DNA from: an uncultured Coriobacteriaceae bacterium
GTDB lineage: Bacteria; Actinomycetota; Coriobacteriia; Coriobacteriales; Eggerthellaceae
NCBI GenBank assembly: GCA_900550055.1
Contig: URQU01000006.1
Coordinates: 1 to 64,000 of the forward strand
Direction: 5' to 3'
DNA length: 64,000 bases
The notes beneath the pieces were generated by a model, which saw only the letters and a program-made list of their open reading frames with translations, ran no database searches and had not been told where the DNA came from. Of the stretch, positions 7,003-15,982 are shown in pieces (position 1 is the stretch's first letter; every line of letters begins with the position of its first letter). Both the position numbers and the translations under genes were made by a program.

Positions 7003-8358
7003 ATGTCTTTGGCACCATCGGATCACACCAAGCAACCTGATAACCGCACCACCATGGAACTGGGCGCCGTGCTGCCCATGACCGCCGAGGTGCGCGATGA
7101 CCACCTGTTCGTCGGCGGCGTCGACATGGTGGAGCTTGCCCATAAGGAAGGCACCGCGCTCTATGTCATGGACGAGGCCGACATGCGCAACCGCATGGAA
7201 ACCTACCTCAAGGCGTTCCGTAGCCGCTATGAGAACTCCGACGTGATCTTCGCCTCCAAGGCGTTCCTTAATAAGGAAACCGCACGCATCGTCGCGCAGG
7301 AGGGCCTGTGCCTGGATGTTTCCGGCGGCGGCGAGCTGTGGTGCGCGCAGCAGGCGGGCTTCCCCATGGAGCGCGTGTTCGTGCATGGCAACAATAAAAC
7401 GCCTCAGGAGCTGCGCGAGGCCATTTCGGCGGGCGTGGGCCGCATCGTGGTGGACAGCCGCATCGAGCTGGGCCGCATCAGCAAGATCGCCGGCGAGCTG
7501 GGCGTCACGCAAGACGTCTACATGCGCGTCACCCCCGGCGTCGAGGCCGACACGCACGAGTACATCCGCACGGGTTGCGAGGACAGCAAGTTCGGCTTTA
7601 CCATGCTCAACGACTTCGCCTTCAAGTGCGTCAAGGACGCGCTCGAGGCCCCGAACGTGCGCCTGGCGGGCTTCCACTGCCACATCGGCTCGCAGATCTT
7701 CGCGCTGCACTCCTTCGCCGAGGCTGTGCAGGTCATGGTCGAGTTCATCGCCCGCGTGAAGGAGGCCTACGGCTACGAGGTCGAGGAGCTCGACATGGGC
7801 GGCGGCCTGGGCATCGCCTACAAGGCCGATGACAAGCCCTCCACCATCGACGAGTTCGCCGAATGCACCGTCAACGCGGTTCGCGAGAACTGCGAGCGCC
7901 TGGGCGTGAAGCTGCCGCGTCTGGCCGTCGAGCCCGGCCGCAGCCTGGTGGCAACCCCGGGTCTTACCTTGTACACCGTCGGCATCCTGAAAACGTTGCC
8001 CGGCATCCGCAAGTACGTGGCCATCGACGGCGGCATGTCCGACAACATCCGCACGGCGCTCTACCATGCCGATTACGAGCCCACCATCGCGAACAAGGCC
8101 GGCCAGCCCCGCACCGAGATCGTCACGCTGTGCGGCAAGCATTGCGAAAGCGGCGACGCGGTGGTCATCGATATGCCGCTGCAGACGCCCGACCTGGGCG
8201 ACGTCATCGCGGTGTTCGGCACCGGCGCGTACTGCTACACCATGGCCAGCAACTACAACGGCCAGCCGCGCCCCGGCATCGTGTTCGTGAAGGACGGCCA
8301 GGCCCGCGTGGTAACCCGCCGCGAAACCTACGCCGACCTGTATCACCGCGACATCTAG
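7003..8358 (+). CDS. lysA: Diaminopimelate decarboxylase
   Basis: 451 residues from the ATG at 7003. It catalyses the PLP-dependent decarboxylation of meso-diaminopimelate to L-lysine, the last step of lysine synthesis. The fold-type III barrel carries the PLP lysine in FASKAFLNKE, the GGGLGIAY phosphate-binding glycine loop, EPGRSLVA, and HCESGD, whose Cys completes the partner active site in the dimer. The frame stays open to 6937, and ATG at 7054 is another possible start; the extra N-terminal residues are not conserved. The upstream sequence has TTGACA at 6894-6899 and GATACT at 6921-6926, but the 21-base spacing is poor. hom follows after 255 bases. Confidence 0.95.
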   Translation: MSLAPSDHTKQPDNRTTMELGAVLPMTAEVRDDHLFVGGVDMVELAHKEGTALYVMDEADMRNRMETYLKAFRSRYENSDVIFASKAFLNKETARIVAQEGLCLDVSGGGELWCAQQAGFPMERVFVHGNNKTPQELREAISAGVGRIVVDSRIELGRISKIAGELGVTQDVYMRVTPGVEADTHEYIRTGCEDSKFGFTMLNDFAFKCVKDALEAPNVRLAGFHCHIGSQIFALHSFAEAVQVMVEFIARVKEAYGYEVEELDMGGGLGIAYKADDKPSTIDEFAECTVNAVRENCERLGVKLPRLAVEPGRSLVATPGLTLYTVGILKTLPGIRKYVAIDGGMSDNIRTALYHADYEPTIANKAGQPRTEIVTLCGKHCESGDAVVIDMPLQTPDLGDVIAVFGTGAYCYTMASNYNGQPRPGIVFVKDGQARVVTRRETYADLYHRDI

Positions 8359-8613
8359 CCGCATCCGGGCGGTCGGGCTGGCGCGGCGCTGCGGCTCACC
8401 CCAGCGTCCCGCGAACCTGGCCGCCCGCCGCATATTCCGCGCTTTCGCGGGTTTTGCGGGCTTGGCGGCAACCTTCACCGGTTCCTTCGAGCCTGTGGGC
8501 GGCGTCGGCGCGCGGCGTCGACGTTCCTGCGGTATCCTCAGGTTCGTAACAGAACCATCCATAACCCGCCCAGCGCTTCGGGCACAGCTTTTCAACCTTT
8601 CGAAGGGGGAGAC

Positions 8614-9897
8614 ATGACCATCAAACTTGGACTCGTGGGAACGGGCACCGTCGGCGGCGGCTGCTTGGACATCCTGCGCAACCATCGCGAGGATTTCAAG
8701 CGCCACCTGGGCGTCGACATGGAAGTGGTGCGCGTGTGCTCGCGCAATCCCGAGCAGGCAGAGGCGCGCGGCGTTCTGCACCTGTTCACCGAGGACTTCA
8801 ACGACATCATCAACGACCCCGAGATCGATATCGTCATCGAGCTGATCGGCGGCACCACCGCTGCGCGCGATGTGGTGCTCGGCGCCCTGCGCGCGGGCAA
8901 GAACGTGGTCACCGCCAACAAGGCGCTCATGGCAACCTTCGGCGACGAGGTCATGGACCTTGCCCGCGAAAAGAACCTGGAAGTGGGCTTCGAGGCCAGC
9001 GTCGGCGGCGGCATCCCCATCATCCAGCCGCTGAAGCATTCCCTCATCAGCAACGAGATCACCTCCGTCATGGGCATCGTGAACGGCACCACCAACTACA
9101 TGCTCACGCGCATGGTCGACGACGGCCTGTCCTACGAGGATGCGCTGGCCGAGGCTCAGGCGAAGGGCTTCGCCGAGGCCGACCCCACCGCCGACGTGGA
9201 CGGCTTCGACGCCGCCGCGAAGATCGCCATCCTGGCGTCCATCGCCTTCAACAGCCGCGTGAAGCTCAACGACGTCTACACCGAGGGCATCCGCAACATC
9301 ACGCAGCTTGACATGGACACCGCCGACGACATGGGCTACGTCATCAAGCTGCTGGCGCTGGCGCATCGCACGCCTGAGGGCATCGATGTGCGCGTGCATC
9401 CCACCATGTTGCCGAAGGCCCATCAGATGGCCCAGGTCAACGGCGTGTTCAACGCAATCTACGTCACGGGCGACGCCGTGGGCGAGACCATGTTCTTCGG
9501 CGAGGGCGCCGGCGCGGGCCCTGCCGCCGCGGCGGTCATGGGCGACGTGCTGGAGGTTGCGCGCCATATGACGCTCGGCATCCCGCCGGTGGTCGGCTGC
9601 ACCTGCACCGACAACCTGCCCATCGTGTCCATGGAGAAGCTCAGCACGAAATACTACATCCGCTTCTCCGTTGCGGACCGTTCCGGCGTGCTTGCTGCCA
9701 TGGCCGGCGTGTTCGCCAAGCACGGCGTCAGCGTGCGCAGCGTGGTGCAGCGCGGCAGTGCCCAGCATGAGACGGTGAACCTCAGCTACGTCACGCACAC
9801 CGCCAGCGAGGCGAGCGTGCGCCGCGTGCTCGAGGAGATCGGCGGGCTCGAGGACGTCCTGCGCGCCGAGCCCAGCGTCATCCGCGTTGAGGACTAG
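8614..9897 (+). CDS. hom: Homoserine dehydrogenase
   Basis: 427 residues. It reduces aspartate semialdehyde to homoserine, the branch point to threonine and methionine. An N-terminal Rossmann motif (LGLVGTGTVGGG) is followed by NKALMA, GTTNYMLTRM and the family signature ADPTADVDGFDAAAK. The last ~80 residues are an ACT domain (FSVADRSGVLAAMAGVF), suggesting feedback control by threonine. Length is that of monofunctional ACT-containing enzymes. A strong ribosome binding site (GAAGGGGGAGAC) precedes the ATG. lysA lies upstream in the same direction but 255 bases away, so it may have its own promoter. Confidence 0.96.
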   Translation: MTIKLGLVGTGTVGGGCLDILRNHREDFKRHLGVDMEVVRVCSRNPEQAEARGVLHLFTEDFNDIINDPEIDIVIELIGGTTAARDVVLGALRAGKNVVTANKALMATFGDEVMDLAREKNLEVGFEASVGGGIPIIQPLKHSLISNEITSVMGIVNGTTNYMLTRMVDDGLSYEDALAEAQAKGFAEADPTADVDGFDAAAKIAILASIAFNSRVKLNDVYTEGIRNITQLDMDTADDMGYVIKLLALAHRTPEGIDVRVHPTMLPKAHQMAQVNGVFNAIYVTGDAVGETMFFGEGAGAGPAAAAVMGDVLEVARHMTLGIPPVVGCTCTDNLPIVSMEKLSTKYYIRFSVADRSGVLAAMAGVFAKHGVSVRSVVQRGSAQHETVNLSYVTHTASEASVRRVLEEIGGLEDVLRAEPSVIRVED

Positions 9898-10069
9898 CGC
9901 GGCCCCGGCTGCTTCTGGGTGGCCGGGCCCGTTTGCGATTGGCGGCTTGCGGCGTCCCGTTTCGCCTTTTGCCTGCAGGGGCTTGGCCTAACGGGCAACG
10001 CCCGCTTGGCACAAGACGGGCTTGGACGCCGGCCGTGCTTATGCCGACCGCCGGCCCGCGAGTCGACGG

Positions 10070-10099
10070 TTGGCGTAATCAAAGAGAATTTGCTACTTT
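10070..10099 (+). promoter_or_regulatory. Candidate pyrE promoter
   Basis: TTGGCG (10070-10075), 18-base spacer, TACTTT (10094-10099), about 70 bases before the pyrE start. A hairpin-like GC-rich stretch at 9900-9935 may end hom. Confidence 0.4.
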
Positions 10100-10168
10100 A
10101 TTCAGAAGCCGGTTTGACGGGGCAAAGGGATCGTTTCCCCGCCCCGTTTCTTTACGAAAGGGGATTTC

Positions 10169-10852
10169 ATGGAGCAGTACAAGGAAGAGTTCATCCACTT
10201 CATGGTGGAAAGCCATGTTTTGAAGTTCGGCAGCTTCACGCTGAAGAGCGGCCGCCAGTCCCCGTTCTTCATGAACGCCGGCGCGTACGTTACGGGCGAG
10301 CAGCTGCATCGTCTGGGCAAGTACTACGCCCAGGCCATCCATGATAACTTCGGCCTGGACTTCGACGTGGTGTTCGGCCCGGCCTACAAGGGCATCCCGC
10401 TGGCCGTGGTCACCGCCATCGCGCTGCAGGAGCTCTATGGCAAGGAAGTGCGCTACTGCTGCAACCGCAAGGAGGTCAAGGACCACGGTGCCGACAAGGG
10501 CAACCTGCTGGGCGCCGACCTGCACGATGGCGATCGCGTTATCATGGTCGAGGACGTCACCACCTCCGGCAAGTCCATCGACGAGACGTACCCCATCCTC
10601 AAGGGCGCGGCCGATGTGGAGGTGAAGGGCCTGATCGTTAGCCTGAACCGCATGGAGGTCGGTAAGGGCGGCGTGGTCACTGCTCAAAAAGAGGTGCAGG
10701 AGAAGTACGGCTTCCCCGTGGCATCCATCGTCAGCATGGCCGAGGTCGTCGAGTGCCTGTACAACAAGGAGGTCGAGGGCGAGGTCGTCATCAACGACGA
10801 CATCAAGGCCGCCATCGACGGGTACTACGAGCAGTACGGCGCCAAGGAATAA
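10169..10852 (+). CDS. pyrE: Orotate phosphoribosyltransferase
   Basis: 227 residues. It joins orotate and PRPP to give OMP in pyrimidine synthesis. The PRPP loop is VIMVEDVTTSGKSI, the 5'-phosphate region FGPAYKGIPLAV is present, and the flexible catalytic loop (KEVKDHGADKGNLLGA) carries the conserved Lys/His residues. Length is usual for the family. AAAGGGG lies ahead of the ATG. It stands alone between a candidate promoter and a strong terminator; no pyrF or other pyr gene is adjacent. Confidence 0.96.
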   Translation: MEQYKEEFIHFMVESHVLKFGSFTLKSGRQSPFFMNAGAYVTGEQLHRLGKYYAQAIHDNFGLDFDVVFGPAYKGIPLAVVTAIALQELYGKEVRYCCNRKEVKDHGADKGNLLGADLHDGDRVIMVEDVTTSGKSIDETYPILKGAADVEVKGLIVSLNRMEVGKGGVVTAQKEVQEKYGFPVASIVSMAEVVECLYNKEVEGEVVINDDIKAAIDGYYEQYGAKE

Positions 10853-10897
10853 GCAACGCATGCCCGACTGCTTCGGGTATATCGAATAACGAAGCCT

Positions 10898-10942
10898 AGC
10901 GGCGCCGAACGGCCTCAGGTCGTTCGGCGCCGCTGCTGTTTT
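10898..10942 (+). terminator. pyrE terminator
   Basis: 14-bp perfect stem (AGCGGCGCCGAACG and complement) around a 9-base loop, then GCTGTTTT. Confidence 0.85.
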
Positions 10943-11136
10943 CGGGGATGAGGTAGGCGCCTTCCGCGTGCGGGGCCATGCGGCGAGAGCGGCGGTTGAT
11001 GCTTGCGCAATCGCATCGGCATCATCTACCGCTCATCTTGCAATTCCCCATCAGTCACGTTGCAGACGGGCGCGGGAGGTGTGGAGGTTTCGTCGCTACC
11101 TGTTCGGGAAACTTGTTGTGCACGGTGAACAGCGTC

Positions 11137-11165
11137 TTGACGTGGGAAGCTGCAATTCATAGAAT
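11137..11165 (+). promoter_or_regulatory. Promoter of the cobalamin-riboswitch unit
   Basis: TTGACG (11137-11142), exactly 17 bases, TAGAAT (11160-11165). The start of transcription would fall near 11172, about 20 bases before the riboswitch. The 10943-11136 stretch before it holds nothing else recognisable. Confidence 0.7.
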
Positions 11166-11190
11166 TCCGCTTCAGTTATATAGATGATCA

Positions 11191-11304
11191 GGGTGCAGTG
11201 CGCACGTGCGCAAATGCAAGGGAATCGGGTGAAAATCCCGGGCAAGGCGGTTGCTGTGTTTCGTTCGCTTGACGGACGATCAGCCAGAATGCTTGCCTGC
11301 ATCC
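11191..11304 (+). promoter_or_regulatory. Cobalamin riboswitch
   Basis: Matches the conserved core of B12 aptamers in order: GGTGC near the 5' end, AAGGGAATCGGGTGAAAATC (the GGGAA..GGTGaAA..CC box), then GGTTGCTGTG in place of the usual CGCAACTGT, and AGCCAGAATGCTTGCCTGC, the box ending in the B12 element's CC-tGCC. Arm GGGTGCA (11191-11197) pairs with TGCATCC (11298-11304) to close the P1 stem. The optional peripheral domain between the boxes is short. A terminator at 11407-11436 follows, so the design is transcriptional attenuation: bound cobalamin should favour termination. Recognition is by consensus only; no covariance search was run. Confidence 0.85.
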
Positions 11305-11406
11305 TTCCTGTGGTAAACAGGGGCGAATCGCCGTGCTGCTGTGCTCCGGCAGGCGATACGTGATGGGGTGCGTGCCGAAGGCGCGTTGCCGCTTGCTGCC
11401 TGATTT

Positions 11407-11436
11407 GCCGTTCCGCCTGCGCGGGACGGCTTTTTT
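11407..11436 (+). terminator. Riboswitch expression-platform terminator
   Basis: 10-bp stem GCCGTTCCGC/GCGGGACGGC with a CTGC loop, followed by TTTTTT. It lies about 100 bases after the aptamer and 175 before the start codon, inside the leader, which makes it the likely regulated terminator. Confidence 0.85.
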
Positions 11437-11611
11437 GCATGTTCGGGCCAAGACGTCGGGATGATGCCGGCGTCTTGGCTTCGTGCGGCTGGGCTGCCTG
11501 CTGGCGAACGCGTCGTCGACAGCCTTCGTCTTTTGCGCTTCGTCCCGGTTTCCCGCGTTCATCTTGGCGAAAGGCGCCGGCGCGGTCCGGCGGGGAAACG
11601 AAAGGGACGAA

Positions 11612-14600
11612 ATGCCGAAACGAAACGAAACGCCGCGTGCGGGCGGACGCCTGCTGCGCGCGACCATGGCGGGCGTTCTGGCGCTGTCGCTCATGGGGAC
11701 GCCAGCGTTCGCCGCGAACACGGGGTCGGATGCCCCGGCGGCGTACGCCGCTGAGGGGACGGTGCACGCGGTTGCCGCGGCATCTGATCTGCCGGATTCC
11801 ATTTCCGCAGGCGAGGCGTATCAGCTGACGGCCGATATAGCGCTTGCCGATGGCCAGCAGCTTTCGGAGGTCGCCGGTGTGCTGGACGGCTGCGGCCACA
11901 CGATCACGCTGGCGGGCAAGCCTCTGGCGCAAAGCGTGAGCGGCACGGTGCAGAACCTGGGGGTGACGTCCTCGAGCGTCATCGAAAGCTCGGACAACCT
12001 GGGCAGCATCGCCGTAACGCTCAGCGGCACCGTGCGCATGTGCTGGTCGACGGCAAGCCTGAAGCTGTCCGGATGGGAAGGCGAGGTCGGTGGCCTGGTC
12101 GGGGAGCTGGCGGGCGGTACCGTGTCGAACTGCTATTTCGCCGGCTCGATCGACTCGATGATGTCGGGCGGCCTGGTGGGCACCGGCAACAAAGGCGCGG
12201 TGCGCAACTGCCTGTTCGCCGCCGGCGATAGCGCCGTGTCGATGGGGTACGGCTCCCTTGTCAACGATAACTGTAAGAAGGTCTCGTCGGCCAACCTTGC
12301 AAGCGCCGATTCGCTCGAGGTCCTGTCCACCGATGCACCCGATACCGGCTATGTGTGGGCGTCGAACGGCGCATTCCCGCAGCTGCAGGAAGCAAGCGCG
12401 CCGGTGGTCGTGGACAAAAGCGCGCTTGATGCAGCCGTATCCGCCGCCGAGCAGCTGTCCGAGTCCGACTACGAGGCGGATGGCTGGCAGGCGTTCGTTG
12501 ATGCGCTTTCCGCTGCCAAGCAGGTGAGCGGCAACGAAGACGCCACGCAGCAGCAGGTCAACGATGCGGTGAAAGCCTTGACCGGCGCGCAGTCCGCGCT
12601 GGCGAAGAAGAAGCCCACCGCCCCGACCGAGGTGCCCTCGGCGGCCAAGCATATCAAAAGCCAAGATGACTTCATGTCTATGAACGTGAAGGACGAGTCG
12701 GCCTATTATGTGCTGGACAACGACATCGTCATCGATGACGAGTTCTTCTTCGGGCCCTCCGGCGCGCTCGCCTGCACCTTTGACGGACAGGGCCACAGCG
12801 TGACGTTCGCCAACGGCGGCGGCGTGCGCAGCCTGTTCGACGGCGTTGCGGCAACGGGCGTCGTGCAGAACGTCAGCTTCGCCGGCCAGCTTAAGCAGGC
12901 GGCGGACGGCCGTTCGTTCGGCCCGCTTGGCAATGGCGTTGCGGGCGCCGTGATCAACTGCTCCACGTCCGTATCCGGCAAGGGCGCCGTCGGCTTTGCC
13001 CGCACGCTTGCCGGCGGCGTGGTGTCGAACTGCTACTCCACGGCTGAGGCAAGCGGCGGGGCGCTGTTCGCGTCCTATAACGCGGGCAGGCTGGTGAACA
13101 CGTATTGGTCGAGCTATCAGGCGCAGCCTGCGCAGTTCCCGGCCGATGTGCTTTCCAACTCGTTCGCCCTCGATCCGAAAGACATGCGCAGCGCCGCCTT
13201 CACGGAGCTGTTGAACGCCAACCGCGGCTCGAACGGCGTCGTGTGGGCGCAGGCGGCGGACGGCTACCCGTACTTCGGGGCCGATGCGGGCTATGTCGAG
13301 CCGGATGACGTCGTTTCTGACGACGTGTACCCGGTGACGTTTACCGCCAACGATGGGACTGCGTGCGCGATCGGCGACAACCATGTGCTGGAGGTTTCGC
13401 CCGACGACGTCGCCGCCGATAGGCTCATCGGCGTGCTTTCCCTTTCCGGCGTGCCCGAGGGCAGTTCGGTGACGTGGTCCACAGGCGATGCGAACCGCAA
13501 CAACATCGCCGTGAACGAGACGACGGGCCAGCTGTACGTCTACGATAACGCGGCGGGAACGGTGACGGCCACCGAGACCGCGGCCGACGGGACGCAGCGC
13601 ACGGTGGCGACGGTCAAGGTGCAGGCGAAGGCCCAGCCCATCGACGATTTCCAGATCTGGTACGACGGCGCCGACGTGACGGGCGGCTCCATCACGGTGG
13701 CGGGCTCCGAAGTGCGCAACCTCGAGGTGCGCGTGCATTACGTCGGTTCCCCTGAGGGCAGCTACGTGCCCGCGTCCTTCACGCGGTTCTCGTTCGAGGG
13801 CAGCAGCGCCGACGTGCTGTACAGCAACGAATACTCCGCCTGCTTCTACTTCAAGAAGCAGGGCGATGCCACGATCTCGGTGACGTCGCGCAACAACCCC
13901 GATTTGGGCGCGAAGACGGTTTCCGTAACGTCTACCAACGTTGCGGCAACCGGCGTTTCGCTGGGCTATGCCGAGGACGGCCAGCCCATCGTGCTGCAAG
14001 GACGCAACCCCTTGAGCGATGGGGCGAAGGCGTTTCTGACCGACAAGGCCAGCCCCCATGTGACGCCCGATAACGCGACGAACCGCGATAACTTCACGGT
14101 GACCAGCAGCAATCCGGCGGTCGCGGCCTACACTGCCGCCGGCGACATCGGTTTCACGCCGTATGCTGCAGGCACGACCATGTTCACGGTGACGCTGCCC
14201 GACGTGGACGCTGAAACGGGCAAGGCTATCAGCGATTCGCGCGAGGTTTCGTACGAATATGCGAACCCGCTGGTCAGCGTGACGGCTCCGGATTCGGTCA
14301 CGGTGAAGGCGGGCGAGCGTGCGGCGCTCGGCCTTTCGTTCGCCGGCAAGAACGACGAGCAGGGTTGGAGCATCACCGAGCCCGGCATGACCTGGTCGTA
14401 TAGCGAAGATGGCGTCATCAGCATCGATCGCGACGTCGCAGGCGAGTGGAAGCATGCGGAAGGCGCTCCCGATGACGGGCTGTACCTTGCAAGCTCCGAG
14501 TACGCGATCACCGCGCTCAAGCCCGGCACCGTCACGGTCACGGGCACGCCCATTGACACGACTGCAGGCGCCAAGCCGGTGACGTTCATCGTTACCGTGG

Positions 14601-15646
14601 ATGGTATCGCGCCGGCGCCCGCCGACGTGGCAAAGCTTGTGGACGAGGGCATCGAGTCGGCGGCGTCGTTCCTTGACGCGAACCGTTCGGCTACGGCCTT
14701 CGTGTACGGTGACGAATGGGAGTTGTACACGTTCGCGTGCGCTGGGCGCGGCATCGAACCCGCGATGATCGAGCGCTACCTGGCGTCGGTCAAGGCGAAC
14801 GCGGATGTGTGGTCGGCGTCGCTGACCGATACGGAGCGCGTCATGCTGGCCATGGCGGCGCTCGGTAAGGACGTGACCGATGTTGCGGGCAAGAACCTTG
14901 TCGAGCTGGTTCGCGATGGTTCGAGCACCGCGGAGATGTCCAACGAGATCGCCTACGCGCTCCTGGCGCTCGACAAGGCGAGCGCCAGGGTGTCTGGGGG
15001 CGGCTCCTCCGACAGGGATGCGCTAGTAGCGAAGCTGCTGACGTTCCAGAACGAGGACGGTGGCTTCGGGCTGACGACCGGCTCCGGTAGCGGAGTGGAC
15101 ATGACGGCGATCGCGCTGCAGGCGCTTGCGCCGCATGCAGACGCCAATGCCGACGCGGTGTCGGCGGCGTTGGGCTTCCTGCGCACGAAGATGACCTCCG
15201 GCACGTGCGACTTCGGCTCTGCGGAGTCCGACGCGCAGGTGCTGTTGGCGCTGACGGCGCTGGGCAAGGACCCGCTGAACACGGTGAACGGCTTCGCCAA
15301 CAGCGTATCCAACCTGATCACCGCCATCATGGCCTACAATGTCGAGCCCATGGGCTTCGCGCATGTGAAGGGCCAGGAGGCAAGTGCGATGCCCTCCATC
15401 CAGGTGCTGCAGGCGCTTTCGTCTTACAAGCAGCATGACTGGAGCAGCGACGTGAAGCCGGGCAAGCAGGTTTCCGGGCGTGACCCGCAGCTGCCCCTCG
15501 CGCCTGTCAGGGACGGCAACGGCAACAAGGGTTCCTTGGTCGCCACGGGCGACTCCGCTCTTGCCGTGAACGTGCTGCTCTGCATCGCCGGCCTGGCGGT
15601 CGCCACTGCCGCCGGCGCCGCCCGCCGCATGCGCACCCGCCGATAG
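11612..15646 (+). CDS. Large surface protein with alpha/alpha-toroid, predicted cobalamin-binding
   Basis: 1344 residues. The start at 11612 is chosen for AAAGGG and a signal peptide ending PAFA at residue 34; the open frame reaches farther up but lacks both. Domains: GLUG-like beta repeats (about 84-240, e.g. GGLVGELAGGTVSNCYF), a FIVAR three-helix segment (268-337), a second GLUG-like block (345-560), several Ig-like regions (565-1000), and an alpha/alpha-toroid (1003-1280) with prenyltransferase/squalene-cyclase-type repeats (FQNEDGGFGLTTG, then TAIALQALAPH). That toroid type also forms the alpha domain of intrinsic factor and transcobalamin. The end has LVATG (1309-1313), a hydrophobic helix and an RRMRTRR tail, a sortase-like anchor. 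The B12 riboswitch in its leader supports a role in cobalamin capture at the surface; that role is inference. No DUF4430-like partner domain is evident. Confidence 0.85.
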   Translation: MPKRNETPRAGGRLLRATMAGVLALSLMGTPAFAANTGSDAPAAYAAEGTVHAVAAASDLPDSISAGEAYQLTADIALADGQQLSEVAGVLDGCGHTITLAGKPLAQSVSGTVQNLGVTSSSVIESSDNLGSIAVTLSGTVRMCWSTASLKLSGWEGEVGGLVGELAGGTVSNCYFAGSIDSMMSGGLVGTGNKGAVRNCLFAAGDSAVSMGYGSLVNDNCKKVSSANLASADSLEVLSTDAPDTGYVWASNGAFPQLQEASAPVVVDKSALDAAVSAAEQLSESDYEADGWQAFVDALSAAKQVSGNEDATQQQVNDAVKALTGAQSALAKKKPTAPTEVPSAAKHIKSQDDFMSMNVKDESAYYVLDNDIVIDDEFFFGPSGALACTFDGQGHSVTFANGGGVRSLFDGVAATGVVQNVSFAGQLKQAADGRSFGPLGNGVAGAVINCSTSVSGKGAVGFARTLAGGVVSNCYSTAEASGGALFASYNAGRLVNTYWSSYQAQPAQFPADVLSNSFALDPKDMRSAAFTELLNANRGSNGVVWAQAADGYPYFGADAGYVEPDDVVSDDVYPVTFTANDGTACAIGDNHVLEVSPDDVAADRLIGVLSLSGVPEGSSVTWSTGDANRNNIAVNETTGQLYVYDNAAGTVTATETAADGTQRTVATVKVQAKAQPIDDFQIWYDGADVTGGSITVAGSEVRNLEVRVHYVGSPEGSYVPASFTRFSFEGSSADVLYSNEYSACFYFKKQGDATISVTSRNNPDLGAKTVSVTSTNVAATGVSLGYAEDGQPIVLQGRNPLSDGAKAFLTDKASPHVTPDNATNRDNFTVTSSNPAVAAYTAAGDIGFTPYAAGTTMFTVTLPDVDAETGKAISDSREVSYEYANPLVSVTAPDSVTVKAGERAALGLSFAGKNDEQGWSITEPGMTWSYSEDGVISIDRDVAGEWKHAEGAPDDGLYLASSEYAITALKPGTVTVTGTPIDTTAGAKPVTFIVTVDGIAPAPADVAKLVDEGIESAASFLDANRSATAFVYGDEWELYTFACAGRGIEPAMIERYLASVKANADVWSASLTDTERVMLAMAALGKDVTDVAGKNLVELVRDGSSTAEMSNEIAYALLALDKASARVSGGGSSDRDALVAKLLTFQNEDGGFGLTTGSGSGVDMTAIALQALAPHADANADAVSAALGFLRTKMTSGTCDFGSAESDAQVLLALTALGKDPLNTVNGFANSVSNLITAIMAYNVEPMGFAHVKGQEASAMPSIQVLQALSSYKQHDWSSDVKPGKQVSGRDPQLPLAPVRDGNGNKGSLVATGDSALAVNVLLCIAGLAVATAAGAARRMRTRR

Positions 15647-15712
15647 CGCACTCGGCGATCCGTCTTCTTGCGAGACGGCAAGACCTCTGCCCTCGCCAGC
15701 GCGCAGGGCCCC

Positions 15713-15748
15713 AAGGCCGTCCTCGAATTGCTCGAGGACGGCCTTTCG
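15713..15748 (+). terminator. Terminator of the surface protein gene
   Basis: 14-bp perfect stem (AAGGCCGTCCTCGA and complement) with a 5-base loop, followed by TCGCG. The A/T flanks make it work in both directions. Confidence 0.8.
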
Positions 15749-15982
15749 CGTTCAGGTCGGTTTCGGTTTTGGGCTTGGGTTTCTTGCTGTGCTCGCGTTT
15801 CTGGTTTCGCGTATAGCGCTGAGCCGCCTGCTCCTTTGATCGCTTCGGCCGAGAATCTGCTTTCGGGGATGGCCTTTTGCGCCTGGCGTGGGGCAAGTTC
15901 GGGTATTGGTCTGCAGTTCTGGCGGGTGGGCGCGCTTCCTGCTAGGCTTGCGGAGAAGGCAAATGCAAGGGAAGGATGAGTC

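Noticed and set aside
11483..11611. In-frame 43-codon N-terminal extension of the toroid protein
   Set aside because: No ribosome binding site at its start, and the signal peptide with AAAGGG begins at 11612.
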